From: an uncultured bacterium
GTDB taxonomy: Bacteria; Myxococcota_A; Bradymonadia; UBA7976; VGTA01
Direction of reading: 5' to 3'
Length of the DNA: 64,000 bases
NCBI GenBank assembly: GCA_943788935.1
Contig: CALSSE010000019.1
Coordinates: forward strand, 62,001 to 126,000
Below, one piece after another: positions 17,560-27,485 of this stretch; position 1 is the stretch's first letter; each line of letters begins with the position of its first letter. The position numbers and the translations under genes are program-made. The notes below the pieces were generated by a model, which worked only from the letters and a program-made list of their open reading frames with translations, searched no databases and was not told the DNA's origin.

Positions 17560-20500
17560 TTATGGGGAGTCATCACAGGCATCTCCCATTCCATTAGCGT
17601 TATGATCACTTTGGTCAGGGTTAGAGATGAGCGGGCAATTGTCTCTTGGTGAAGGGGAACGTAGCTGCCATTGAGGTAGTACAGTGCTCTCTCCATGATC
17701 ATCGCGTCCCCAACACCACAGTTGATCGCTGTCATGATAGGCACAGGTGTGATGTCCGCCGGCTGTCACCCACAGCCATCCCTCGCTAGGTGCTTCCTCG
17801 GGAGGGCTCGCTTGACCATAAGTGTCCCCACCCCAACAGATCAACTCACCTGCTCCATGTAAACCGCAACTATGGAAGCGACCTACGCTCACTGACCACC
17901 AGGTCGCTGAAGGCTCTAATTGTGGAACGGATGTGATGGGATTGAAGAGTGAACCCCAGCAGTGAAGTTCACCCAAAGAGGTGATCGCGCAGGTGTTGGT
18001 ATATCCAGCGCTAACCAATGACCACCCACCTTGATCTTGCTCGAGTGGAGGAACAACACTCTGTCGATAATCGTTTCCCCCCCAGCAGAGTAGCTGCCCT
18101 TGTGATCTAATGCCGCAGATGTGGAACCCTCCAACGGCCCAGTCTCGCCAATCACGAATGGGGCCTCCATCACTTTGAGTAGGGATCAAGTCTTGATCAT
18201 AGAGGAGACTACCCCAACAGCGAATCACCCCAGAGGCGGTCTCCCCACAAGTATGAGCGACCCCCACCCCCACTTTATGCCAGCGGGAAGTGTGGACAGA
18301 GCCATCAAGGTCTTCAGAATCTACCAATAGAGGAAGTTCTGGCGCATCACCGCGACCATCATTATTTAAACCCCAACATCGTATCTCTCCACCTGCGACT
18401 CCACAGGTGTGTGACATCCCCGCGCTCACCCATGTCCAGTCTCGTCGGTGATCTCCGCTCTCTCTCATCCCTACACCTCTCAGCTCAACACCTCTTACCT
18501 GTTGGTTAAGGTCAAAGCCAGCGCAGCGCAGCCGTCCGTCATTGAGGAGGGCACAAGAGTGGCGATCTCCCAGCGAGCGAATTCCAAAGAGCGAGATCCC
18601 TTCATTGAGCCATCCATCGCAGTCTGAATCTAAACTTCGCCAGCTCAGAGTGGGGTCCCGCGGTAGACAATCTTCGGAGTCGAGGGCGCCGTCCCCATCT
18701 TGATCTTGATCACAGACATCTCCTAGATCATCGCCATCTAAATCCGCTTGATTAAAATTATCGATCACCGGACAGTTGTCATCTCGATCAAGGATTTGGT
18801 CTTGATCCGAGTCTGCGGCGAGGGCATCGATCGCCTGGTTAGGGCTGCTTTGACGAGCGTCATCCGGGCAATTCCAAGTGTCATTCTCTTGCTGATCACA
18901 GCCGAACTCTACACCATCGCTCAAGCCGTCGCTATCACTATCAGCGTTCATCGGATCTAAGCCCCACATCTCTTCGATCTCGCTGAGGAGACCATCGCCA
19001 TCAGGGTCAGAGTCACAGGAGTCGCCAAGGCCATCGTTGTCCATATCAGATTGGCTGGGATTAAAGAGATCGCGACAATTGTCTTGACGGGGTGGCTTAC
19101 GGGCTCTGAGATCAGCGGGAGGAGTCGACTGTCCCAAATCATTCCAACCCCAGCAGGTGACCTCACCGCTTTCACGAATGCCACAGCTATGATATCGACC
19201 CGCGACCACCTCAACCCAATCCTGATAGGGATCGCCGAAGAGCTCTATGGGGAGGCGACTTTGGCCAGTGTAATTACTGCCCCAGCAATGAGCTGACCTG
19301 TGAGCGTCTATACCACATCCATGAAAACCACCTACACTTATCCCTTGCCAAAAGCGAGGGTTGCCCAACTCGTCCCAGTTGGTGGGGGTGCTCTGCTGGT
19401 CAGAGTTAATCCCCCAACAATAGATCGATCCACCGGCTCTCAGTCCACAGCTGTGAGCATACCCTGCGCCGACGGCTACCCAAGGTCCCTCTAGACCCTC
19501 CGCTCCTTCATTGATAATTGACCCGAGCTCATTCTCCGTCGGCGGTGTAGATTGTCCAAACTGATCTGAGCCCCAGCAGCGAATAGCACCATCGGCCAAA
19601 AGCCCACAGCTGTGTTGATAACCTGAACTGAGGTCAACCCAAAGCTCTAGCGCCTCTCCTCCCTCATTATCGGTTGGAGGAGTGAGCTGTTCATGTTGGT
19701 CAGCTCCCCAACACTGAATGGTCCCATCAGCATGTAACCCACAGGTGAAAGACTCTGAAGCTCCTCCGGTGGAGACCTTTACCCAATCTCGATATGGCTC
19801 TCCATTGGCGTTGACCGGTGGGGAGGATTGTTGGTGTCGGTTATCTCCCCAACAGGTTAAGATACCGCCAAGTCTTATGCCACAGGTGTACGCATACCCT
19901 GCTGAAAGATTGATCCAATCATAGATGAGTTCACCCTCCAGATCAGTAGGGACTTGGAGAGCGGGGTAACGGTTCATCTCTTGCTCTTGAATTCGTGGAC
20001 TTCCTCCCCAACAGGTGAGCGACCCATCATCTCTAATCGCGCAACTATGGCGCCAACCTACGCTGAGATGTGACCTCACGCTTAAGCGATCTAAAGCCCC
20101 ATCACACTCAGCGTCTTCTAATCGTGCCCCTAACGATGGATCTAGGTCATCACAATCTGAATCGCCATAAGAGAGGTCACCATCCCTGTCTGCATCACAG
20201 AGATCACCCTCTCCATCTCGGTCTAAATCACCTTGCTCTGGGTTGATCACATCTAGACAATTATCAGACCAGTCATCGACTCCGTCTTCATCTAGATCAG
20301 AGAAACAATGATAGCCACCATTATGATTGATGCAGTCACTCTCTGGACACAGCGGTGATTGGTCTTGTTCTGCGAGATCGCACTCATCGATGTCCAAACA
20401 ACGACATTGTTCTCCTTGCTCATAGCCCTCTACACAAGGATCGCAAGGCAAGGAGTGATCGAGTGACTCCATATCTGGGCTGAGAGAGAGGTCTTGGAGT

Positions 20501-20778
20501 CCAATATCAGCGATGATCTCCAGATCAGCGATGATCTCCATATCGGCTAACGAGGAGTCTGCGATAATGGACTCGGCATCTCTCGTCTCCTCTCCCTCAA
20601 AGAGAGAGAGGTCAAGCTCTTGAGGAGCTGAGGTATCAAGACCCCCATCTATTATAGGTTGATCTTGTTGAGATCGCTGGGGTCGTTCTTCACAGCCAAA
20701 GGAGACGATTAAGCTGGGACAGAGGAGGGTATAAAGGAGGGGATAGATACATAGAGACAGCCGCGTTAAGCGTCGCAT
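17560..20778 (-). CDS. Giant lipoprotein: EGF, thrombospondin-3 and two seven-fold RCC1 propellers
   Basis: ATG 20778 opens a signal with lipobox SFGC; the longer frame to 20832 would run into the neighbouring gene. After an Asp-rich spacer comes a calcium-binding EGF-like module (DIDEC ... NHNGGYHC), then a thrombospondin type 3 block (DLDEDGVDDWSDNC). Seven RCC1-like repeats follow, each ending C-x-W-G, then a second thrombospondin-3 block. A further seven RCC1-like repeats (the first reads CAG rather than CWG) and a final half block (DNCPLISNPDQSDHNANG) complete it. Seven repeats make one RCC1 propeller, so two complete propellers are expected, joined by calcium-rich stalks on the cell surface. 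The function is unknown; binding or adhesion is plausible. It converges on the MopE-like gene with 23 bases between. Confidence 0.85.
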   Translation of the reverse strand: MRRLTRLSLCIYPLLYTLLCPSLIVSFGCEERPQRSQQDQPIIDGGLDTSAPQELDLSLFEGEETRDAESIIADSSLADMEIIADLEIIADIGLQDLSLSPDMESLDHSLPCDPCVEGYEQGEQCRCLDIDECDLAEQDQSPLCPESDCINHNGGYHCFSDLDEDGVDDWSDNCLDVINPEQGDLDRDGEGDLCDADRDGDLSYGDSDCDDLDPSLGARLEDAECDGALDRLSVRSHLSVGWRHSCAIRDDGSLTCWGGSPRIQEQEMNRYPALQVPTDLEGELIYDWINLSAGYAYTCGIRLGGILTCWGDNRHQQSSPPVNANGEPYRDWVKVSTGGASESFTCGLHADGTIQCWGADQHEQLTPPTDNEGGEALELWVDLSSGYQHSCGLLADGAIRCWGSDQFGQSTPPTENELGSIINEGAEGLEGPWVAVGAGYAHSCGLRAGGSIYCWGINSDQQSTPTNWDELGNPRFWQGISVGGFHGCGIDAHRSAHCWGSNYTGQSRLPIELFGDPYQDWVEVVAGRYHSCGIRESGEVTCWGWNDLGQSTPPADLRARKPPRQDNCRDLFNPSQSDMDNDGLGDSCDSDPDGDGLLSEIEEMWGLDPMNADSDSDGLSDGVEFGCDQQENDTWNCPDDARQSSPNQAIDALAADSDQDQILDRDDNCPVIDNFNQADLDGDDLGDVCDQDQDGDGALDSEDCLPRDPTLSWRSLDSDCDGWLNEGISLFGIRSLGDRHSCALLNDGRLRCAGFDLNQQVRGVELRGVGMRESGDHRRDWTWVSAGMSHTCGVAGGEIRCWGLNNDGRGDAPELPLLVDSEDLDGSVHTSRWHKVGVGVAHTCGETASGVIRCWGSLLYDQDLIPTQSDGGPIRDWRDWAVGGFHICGIRSQGQLLCWGGNDYRQSVVPPLEQDQGGWSLVSAGYTNTCAITSLGELHCWGSLFNPITSVPQLEPSATWWSVSVGRFHSCGLHGAGELICWGGDTYGQASPPEEAPSEGWLWVTAGGHHTCAYHDSDQLWCWGRDDHGESTVLPQWQLRSPSPRDNCPLISNPDQSDHNANGMGDACDDSP

Positions 20779-20782
20779 TCGA

Positions 20783-22021
20783 CTAGTCTCTCCCCACGAT
20801 GAAGGCAGCGCTCGTGGTGGTGCTCCCTCCAACGTTGTAAGTCATCCAGTTTTTGGCGTTAGGGATCTGATAATCGCCGGCAGTGCCTCGTGTCTGCTTA
20901 GAGGCATCTAATAGCATACGGACACCCGTCGCGCCGACTGGATGACCTAAGCCCATTAATCCACCGCTAGGATTGACGGGGAAGTGGCCACTCTTGGTCA
21001 CCCATTCTCCTTCGATCGCTCTCCAGGCCTCTCCTGGTTTAGTGAGCCCACAATGTTCGATCGCCATATATTGAGTAATGCTGAAACAATCATGAGTCTC
21101 TAGACCATCGATCTCGGTGACCTCTTTGATCCCTGCCCGTCGATAAGCATCTAAGAAGCATTGATGAACCTGAGGGAACAGGTAGCCACCCTCGATGGTC
21201 TCTTGAAATTTATCTCGATATGAAAGTGAGGTCGTCCGATGTCCCCACCCCTTGATATAAGGGAGCTCATCGATCGATATCCCACGCTGTGTGGCATATT
21301 CTTCTGCTTTTGACCGCGAGGCTAAAAAGACGATCGCTCCTCCATCGGTTACTTGGCTGCAGTCATACTTTCTCAACCGACCTTCGATCAGCGGGTTCTC
21401 CTCTGATTCCCGCCCAAAAGAGCGATCGGTCAACTGCCATCTCCTCGTTTGGGCATTAGGGTTGGCGCGGGCGTTATAGAAGTTATGACGAGCGATCTCT
21501 GAGAGAAAGTCTTCATTCAGCCCGTATCGCTCTTGATACTCATCCATGATCTCCGCGAACACTGCAGGCCATACCCATGGGGTGTGAGTAAATTCATGAT
21601 CTACCCATGCGGCGGCCCCCAAGAAACGAGCGGCGTCAATGGTCGCCTGATGACGCATCATCTCTATGCCGAGTACACAGACGAGGTCATATCGCCCCGC
21701 CTCTATCTCTGCGGTAGCGGCGAGCAAGGCCATAGACCCTGAGGCGCAGGCTGCTTCATGTCGGCTCGCTGGACACCCACGGAGCTCGGGGGCTGCTTGA
21801 GCAAAGAAACCTCCCAAATGACCTTGATTGGAGAAGAGCTCAGCGGCAAAATTACCGACATGGGCGCTCTGAATATCACTAGGGTCTAGGTCGGTCGCTT
21901 CGAGGCCACCCTGCAGGGTTTCAGAGAAGAGATCAAAGAGCTCTTTACCCTCTCGGCTCCACTTCCTCTCAAAGTCTGTCTGTGACCCTCCCAATATATA
22001 TACTCTCGGCGCTACACTCAT
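20783..22021 (-). CDS. Thiolase-family acyltransferase, SCP2/lipid-transfer type
   Basis: 412 residues with the thiolase fold. The nucleophile Cys is in EAACASGS (C92), and the catalytic His are in THDC and GLGHPVGATG. The second Cys of classic biosynthetic or degradative thiolases (C-x-G near the C-terminus) is replaced by NVGGS, as in SCP2-type thiolases, some of which act as retro-aldolases on steroid side chains. Its own reaction cannot be named. No partner DUF35/OB-fold or SCP2 gene is beside it. The next gene downstream on the strand, the RCC1 lipoprotein, starts four bases after its stop and may share its transcript. Confidence 0.85.
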   Translation of the reverse strand: MSVAPRVYILGGSQTDFERKWSREGKELFDLFSETLQGGLEATDLDPSDIQSAHVGNFAAELFSNQGHLGGFFAQAAPELRGCPASRHEAACASGSMALLAATAEIEAGRYDLVCVLGIEMMRHQATIDAARFLGAAAWVDHEFTHTPWVWPAVFAEIMDEYQERYGLNEDFLSEIARHNFYNARANPNAQTRRWQLTDRSFGRESEENPLIEGRLRKYDCSQVTDGGAIVFLASRSKAEEYATQRGISIDELPYIKGWGHRTTSLSYRDKFQETIEGGYLFPQVHQCFLDAYRRAGIKEVTEIDGLETHDCFSITQYMAIEHCGLTKPGEAWRAIEGEWVTKSGHFPVNPSGGLMGLGHPVGATGVRMLLDASKQTRGTAGDYQIPNAKNWMTYNVGGSTTTSAAFIVGRD

Positions 22022-22145
22022 CCTCTACTCCTCTCGGCCACTGTGAAGGTGTGACCGCTCACCGCTCTATCCATCACTCGGATATGTATAAACTAAAGTC
22101 TGACCGTAAAAGTTTATGCTAATTTTGACGCTAAATACACAGGAA

Positions 22146-22175
22146 CTCAAGAGATGTATCATCTCGTCTCTTGAG
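22146..22175. promoter_or_regulatory. Inverted repeat in a divergent promoter region
   Basis: CTCAAGAGA at 22146-22154 is matched exactly by TCTCTTGAG at 22167-22175, with a 12-base spacer that itself contains GATG-TAT-CATC. It lies in the 277-base gap between the divergent thiolase and caspase-like genes. It could be an operator or an RNA hairpin in a leader; there is no T run. Confidence 0.4.
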
Positions 22176-22298
22176 ATAAGCGTCCGAGATAAGATCTCAT
22201 TTGCCTCGAACAGCATGTGTGTGATAGGTCCCCGTCCATGAGACGAGCAGTCACTCCCCTTTAACTCCCCTTTATGAGGGATGAGGAGGTATATTATC

Positions 22299-23912
22299 AT
22301 GGTGAGTTCACTTAAAATAGCCTTCATACATCTACATATGGTCTTCTTGTCGCTGATCATATTGTCGAATACATCGATGTGTTTCGCTGAAGAAAAGATC
22401 GATAAGGAGAGAGAGGTCTCACAACGTTCAGCGATGTCTGTGCATGGGCGCGTGGGGCGTGCTTGGCTCCCTGAGGTGACGATCATCGCCCCTAATGATC
22501 AGGCATCGGGAGAGCGGTTATCAGCGTCGCTTGAGTCATCGATTCGTGAGCAACTTAGTTACGTGGTGGGCAACTTACACGGGATTGAAGGAGGCTTATC
22601 TCTACATCGAGCAGAGATCAGTGATGTGCTCCTCATTGAGACTTTGGGCGATGGACAAGCACGTTATCAATATAGCGCCTCTTTTGAGGCGATAATCTCC
22701 AAGACTGCGGGTCAAGGGGCAGCGGTGATCGATCAATATCAGGTCATCCTCCCAGAGCGTGTTAACGAGGCTGGGCTCCTCGCATTTTTTGAAGCGACGA
22801 GCGACGACTGTACCCCTAATCCTCATCAAGAGTATCAAGTCGATCACTATTGGTATTACTTTAGACCGTTAGCGTATTATTGTCCACTGAGCACCGCGGG
22901 AGCTGAAGAGGAGTTTGAGGCGCTCTTAGTCAACCTCTATTTTGAGGAGGAAGTGACGAAGGACAATAAAACATCCCCTCATTACGATGAGCTTTGGAGA
23001 GATGGTAAATTAGAGGTTACTGCCGTTTATGCATTGGTCGGGGGACTCTTAGCAGAACAAGGTCAAGAGGCTTATCAACAGGTTTTTGAAGACCTTCAAC
23101 GAACATATGGAACGCCTAGTTATATTCAGGATGAGGCCTTACTCAACGCTCAGTGGCTCGAGACGGATACTCCGGTTATACACGCGACCTTTGATACACC
23201 AAGAGGCCCTTTAGAGGTTCACCTCTTCTTAATCAATTCACTTGATGTTCCCTCTCACCAAGAGGGTGACCCACTCAAAGATTTCCATGAAGAGTATAAG
23301 CGGCTCACTCAAGTCTCTGATCTTATGATCTACAATGGTCATGCACGATATGGTTCAGACAACGCTAAACTAGACGCTTTGGGTGGAGCTACTTCAAATC
23401 ATTACCAACTGTTTTTCGTAAATACTTGCGCGAGCTACACTTATGGTCTCCCCCGCTACCGAGGTATTTATCAAGAGGCAAACCTTCAGGCTGATAACCC
23501 GGACGCTTTTCTCGACCTCGTCCTCAACGCGATGCCGGCGATGGGTCACGAGATCGCCTATATGAATGGGCGTTTCATTCACGCTTTGGTGGAGGCTGAG
23601 GAGAGTTATGAGTCTATTCTAAGTACCCTCTATCCCAAGCAACAGATGTTAGTGCTCCCTGGAGGACGAGGCGATCAGCTTAAGGGCGACCTCGCTCAAA
23701 TAGAAGGGGAGTCGACCAGTCCATGGCTTGTGATCAACAAAGATGAGGCCGGCAGTGGATGTGATCTCACCCCCTTCGCTCGAAGCCCTTTTGCTAAGAG
23801 AGGCTACCTTTCATCGATACTAATGTGGTGCTTTATCGCCGCCTTGTTTTTCTGTCGTGCCCGATACCTGCGAAGTAGAATCGTTAAGAGCGCGCTCAAC
23901 ATAAACAGCTGA
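22299..23912 (+). CDS. Membrane-anchored protein with a caspase/gingipain-like His-Cys pair
   Basis: ATG 22299 has AGGAGG nine bases upstream and opens a signal peptide (cleavage near MCFA-EE). The body, about 490 residues, matches no family I can name with certainty. It does contain MIYNGHARYG (H348) followed 29 residues later by LFFVNTCASYTYG (C377). A Gly-His at a strand end and a Cys after a second hydrophobic strand is the arrangement of clan CD peptidases (caspases, gingipains, CHAT). The C-terminus has one hydrophobic helix (SSILMWCFIAALFF) followed by Arg/Lys, a membrane anchor. So the His-Cys domain would face the periplasm or outside. Peptidase activity is an inference. Confidence 0.6.
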   Translation: MVSSLKIAFIHLHMVFLSLIILSNTSMCFAEEKIDKEREVSQRSAMSVHGRVGRAWLPEVTIIAPNDQASGERLSASLESSIREQLSYVVGNLHGIEGGLSLHRAEISDVLLIETLGDGQARYQYSASFEAIISKTAGQGAAVIDQYQVILPERVNEAGLLAFFEATSDDCTPNPHQEYQVDHYWYYFRPLAYYCPLSTAGAEEEFEALLVNLYFEEEVTKDNKTSPHYDELWRDGKLEVTAVYALVGGLLAEQGQEAYQQVFEDLQRTYGTPSYIQDEALLNAQWLETDTPVIHATFDTPRGPLEVHLFLINSLDVPSHQEGDPLKDFHEEYKRLTQVSDLMIYNGHARYGSDNAKLDALGGATSNHYQLFFVNTCASYTYGLPRYRGIYQEANLQADNPDAFLDLVLNAMPAMGHEIAYMNGRFIHALVEAEESYESILSTLYPKQQMLVLPGGRGDQLKGDLAQIEGESTSPWLVINKDEAGSGCDLTPFARSPFAKRGYLSSILMWCFIAALFFCRARYLRSRIVKSALNINS

Positions 23913-24010
23913 CTGACACTCTGCTCTACGAACCCTGACTAGATCGCTTGCAGAGGTCTCGCGTGAATTAAAGTAAAGCCTTCTCAGCGTGAGTATGGCT
24001 GAGATCATGT

Positions 24011-25117
24011 TTACTTTAGTAAGTGTCGTCCAATCTCCCGTAGATGAGGGCACCCACAGAGCTTCATGGACTCCTCTAGTTCATCTCGAAGGATATCGAG
24101 GATGGTCGCCACCCCCTGAGAGCCTTCACAGGTGAGTCCCCACAGAATCGGTCGTCCAATCAATACCCCATCTGCGCCGAGCGCTAGTGCTTTGAGGACG
24201 TCTGTTCCCCGACGGATCCCTCCGTCGACGAAGATAAGCGAGCTCTCGCCGACGGCGTCAACAATCGCTGGTAAAGCGAGAGCGGTCGGCGCCGCGGTAT
24301 CGAGTTGACGTCCACCGTGATTGGACACTACTACACCAGCAGCGCCTCGCTGAATGGCTCTCAGAGCATCATCGGCGCGAATGATCCCCTTAACGATCAC
24401 CGGCAGGGTGGTCTGCTCGATGAGCCACTCTAGGTCATTCCATGTCAAAGAGGGGTCGAGCTGTTCTCTCACGTATTTAGCGAGGGCAGAGTCTTGATGA
24501 GCTTCTCCTAGCGCTCCTCGTGTTTGGCCTCGGAAATTACCTAATGTGAGGTGCTTAGGCAGATGGAACTGAAGGGCTCGATCTCGCTCTCTAGTCCCTA
24601 TTGTGGCAGCATCTACGGTGATAACGAGGGCTTGACACTTAGCGTTCTCCGCTCGCCTAATGAGGTCTATCGTGACCTCTCGGTCTCGATAGACGTAGAG
24701 TTGAAACCAGCGAGTCCCGCTAGAGGTCTCAGCGATCTCTTCAAGACTATAATTAGACAGCGTTGAAGAGATATAAACACATCCTGCTTGAGCAGCTCCT
24801 CGAGCGGTCTCTAGCTCTCCCTGAGGGTGGGCTAGGCCATGAAAGGCAGTCGGAGCGACCAACAGAGGGCTTCGCTGAGATGTATTGAAATATCTAGCGC
24901 TGACATCAAGCTGTTCTACATTGACTAGGACTTGATAGTATAGCCACAGTTGGTCCCAAGCCTCTCTATTAGCGCGCAGAGTGATCTCATCTCGAGCACC
25001 GCTCATATAGTAACTATGAGCCATGGCTGACAGGCGATCGCTGGCTAAGTCTCGATAATCATAAAGTGACTGAAGAGGGGGAGAGCTTAAGGGCGTGTTG
25101 TTATTGGGCTCTCTCAT
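24011..25117 (-). CDS. FMN-dependent alpha-hydroxy-acid oxidase/dehydrogenase
   Basis: 368 residues spanning the whole FMN-dependent TIM barrel: LLVAPTAFHGLAHP near residue 90, IVKGI with K243, and the active-site SNHGGRQLD with H267 and R270. GADGVLIGRPILWGL near the C-terminus holds the phosphate. Members oxidise L-lactate, glycolate or other 2-hydroxy acids to 2-oxo acids, passing electrons to oxygen or quinone. Size and lack of a membrane insert point to the soluble oxidase (glycolate/lactate oxidase) group rather than classic LldD. ATG 25117 follows AGGT. It ends convergently with the caspase-like gene. Confidence 0.88.
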   Translation of the reverse strand: MREPNNNTPLSSPPLQSLYDYRDLASDRLSAMAHSYYMSGARDEITLRANREAWDQLWLYYQVLVNVEQLDVSARYFNTSQRSPLLVAPTAFHGLAHPQGELETARGAAQAGCVYISSTLSNYSLEEIAETSSGTRWFQLYVYRDREVTIDLIRRAENAKCQALVITVDAATIGTRERDRALQFHLPKHLTLGNFRGQTRGALGEAHQDSALAKYVREQLDPSLTWNDLEWLIEQTTLPVIVKGIIRADDALRAIQRGAAGVVVSNHGGRQLDTAAPTALALPAIVDAVGESSLIFVDGGIRRGTDVLKALALGADGVLIGRPILWGLTCEGSQGVATILDILRDELEESMKLCGCPHLREIGRHLLK

Positions 25118-25138
25118 GCTCTACCTGACAATAGCGTA

Positions 25139-27184
25139 TTATTTCAGCTCTAGGTCGGCGCTCATGGTGAGGCTGTTCATGGTCGTTGAAACGGAGAGAG
25201 AGCGGGTGATCAGCGCGTTAATCTCGCTCAATCCCAAGGCGCTCAAGTCTGCTTCTATAATAGGGGTCGATTGTAATAATTCAGCGTACTTTGGGGCGAT
25301 ATCTTCTTCGATAATACGAGCGACCAATTCACGTGTTGGCTCGGTCTCCCAACCTGCAGGAGCGATGAGGACATCGGCTTTAAGATCTTTGAGCGCAGCG
25401 CTCGAGGTGAGGGCGACTTGATCGCTGCTCAGTAAAACTCGAATCGAGGCGCCCGCCTCTAGAGCGCAGTTGAGAACGGCGAGGTCAGACTGTAAAACAC
25501 CATCGATGCGGAGTGCGCCCAAATCGATGATCAGCTCACCTGAGCGATCTCCAACTCTCGCTACCGGTGGAATCATGGGGGTAACGAAGAGCGCTAGAGA
25601 TTGATCTCCAAAGACGTCATCTCTCTCTCCAAAGGGTTGGTCTTTCATAGAGACCATATCTAAGCTACCCGTCTGCCATGCAGAGAACAGGATACGATTA
25701 AGGGCGTCGAGATGAAAGGCGAGCTCATAAGCTGCACCGTTGTTAAGCGAGGGGCCTTGGACGCTAGTCATTAGAGGACCAGGTGCGTCTAGTCTCGCAG
25801 GGTCAGTCTCTCCATCAACCGATAGACCTATCCCTAAAGTCACCCCCTGCTCATCGACTTGTAACTCAGAGACTCTACCGGTGAGATCTAGGTCACCAGT
25901 GAACGGCTCAGGCAGAGTGATGCTCTTATTAAATTCGAACTGAGTCAAGACTTCACTGAGTCCCTGATCGCCCACAGATTCGACCATTTTTACGAGCTTT
26001 TTCTGGATGGACCGATCAAAAGCGACCTCTAAGATCCCTTCGATAAACCCTGGCATATCGCTGATCTCAACTTGTAGATCATTGACATCAGTTTTGACTT
26101 GACCAATGTCGATCCCCTGGCTGTGGAGGGTAAAGGGGACCTCTATGTATAAATCAGCGCTGATCACCACTTCACGATGTTTCCAATCTCCTCCTCCAAA
26201 TCTCGTCTGGCTGTCAGCGAAGGCTTGAAAGTTCTCTAAACTCACCATGAGGACTAGCTCATCGACTTGAGCTCCAGCGGCGAGTCTGACTTGGGTCTCT
26301 CCGAGCCCGAGGCGAGAAGGGGTGACCTCATATTCGTACCCCAAAGTGCTCCCCGTCTGAGGGACGCTTAAGTCTTCGCTGTTAGAAGCATCGTCGGCCA
26401 GCTTAATAAAATAGGCCGTTAAGATCTGAGACATCAGCGGATAGCTGTCTTGAGAGAGCCTTAGACGGATCGCGCTAGGATCTAACTCGTCAATGCCGTT
26501 AAAGGGTCCTCCGATCGTCCATGCGTGTCGTGTACTCTGCTCTCCTTCGCTACCAACAGCCACGACCTCATAATGATTGAGCCCGGTTGGAGAGGCGACT
26601 CGAGCCTCAAAATGGCCGCTCTCATCACTGCTCACAACATTACCGTTGACGCTAACCTTAGCGGGTCGACCACTACGATCTTGGGCGTGACCTTTGAGGA
26701 GAGCAACATTTTCGGTGAAAGGGTCGACGGAGACAGCGAGCGCTGGGGCGATCTCTCCTACTCGAACCGCGACTTGATCACATCGTTGAGCATCGAGAGC
26801 ACAGCAGTGAACGGTGTATAGACCGTCTAGGTCAAAGATCACCTGATCTCGCTGAACGACTCGGGTCCCAATCTTGGGCTCAGTGACGAGCTGATAGTTA
26901 CGACTTAATGCGCCATCAGCGTCTTTAGCCTTGACTTGTAGGGTCGCGAAGCTGCCTCGTCGGACGAAGCTCTGCTCAATGGAGCAGCTGATATCCTCTA
27001 TCGGTCCGGCGGTGACGTCAGCTTTACCATACGGACCTCCTCCTCGCTCTTCTTCACTGATTGAAGCGCTCTCGGCGCAACTGAAAGCTGCGAGACAGAT
27101 CGCTAAGCTCAGGCCCCGGGAGATCGTACTTTGAAGGAGATAAGATCGAATGAACACAGAGGCCAGAGGTGGGGTAGGCTGCAT
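25139..27184 (-). CDS. Large lipoprotein of unknown function with GKAD motif
   Basis: ATG 27184 follows AGGAG. The lipobox is AAFSC (Cys near residue 36). Just after it comes GGGPYGKADVT; the GKAD sequence recurs in Myxococcota surface lipoproteins. Residues 45-125 and 150-225 look like Ig-like beta domains. The C-terminal 450 residues alternate beta strands and long amphipathic helices (IEDISC, GFIEGILEVAFDRSIQKKLVKMVESV, IEEDIAPKYAELL), which could be a lipid-binding TULIP/BPI-like fold, but no motif settles it. The gap to the oxidase gene downstream is 21 bases, so the two may be co-transcribed. Confidence 0.65.
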   Translation of the reverse strand: MQPTPPLASVFIRSYLLQSTISRGLSLAICLAAFSCAESASISEEERGGGPYGKADVTAGPIEDISCSIEQSFVRRGSFATLQVKAKDADGALSRNYQLVTEPKIGTRVVQRDQVIFDLDGLYTVHCCALDAQRCDQVAVRVGEIAPALAVSVDPFTENVALLKGHAQDRSGRPAKVSVNGNVVSSDESGHFEARVASPTGLNHYEVVAVGSEGEQSTRHAWTIGGPFNGIDELDPSAIRLRLSQDSYPLMSQILTAYFIKLADDASNSEDLSVPQTGSTLGYEYEVTPSRLGLGETQVRLAAGAQVDELVLMVSLENFQAFADSQTRFGGGDWKHREVVISADLYIEVPFTLHSQGIDIGQVKTDVNDLQVEISDMPGFIEGILEVAFDRSIQKKLVKMVESVGDQGLSEVLTQFEFNKSITLPEPFTGDLDLTGRVSELQVDEQGVTLGIGLSVDGETDPARLDAPGPLMTSVQGPSLNNGAAYELAFHLDALNRILFSAWQTGSLDMVSMKDQPFGERDDVFGDQSLALFVTPMIPPVARVGDRSGELIIDLGALRIDGVLQSDLAVLNCALEAGASIRVLLSSDQVALTSSAALKDLKADVLIAPAGWETEPTRELVARIIEEDIAPKYAELLQSTPIIEADLSALGLSEINALITRSLSVSTTMNSLTMSADLELK

Positions 27185-27485
27185 TTGACTCTCCTGTCCA
27201 TATATGAATTTTTGCGCATATATGACTTTTATGTCTTTGTATTAATCACCATATACTAACGTCTTATGGGGAGGGTTGTCTATGGTGGAGCTCTTTTCTT
27301 CTAAAATAGACACTTTCATTCGATGACCTCATGAGACAGTTTATAACGTAGAGTCACGGATAGATTGATAACATGCTCAGATATGACATTCTGTGACTTG
27401 TTACTTCTTTTAGTGGAGTAGCGCTCTGTTTAGTGTTCAATGATCGACCTATAAACGCTCTGCATCTTTTAAAGTTGAGGAAACC
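27185..27485. other. 301-base divergent promoter region
   Basis: An AT-rich gap between the GKAD lipoprotein gene and the cyclase gene. It must carry both promoters. I see no repeat, hairpin or gene in it. Confidence 0.4.
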
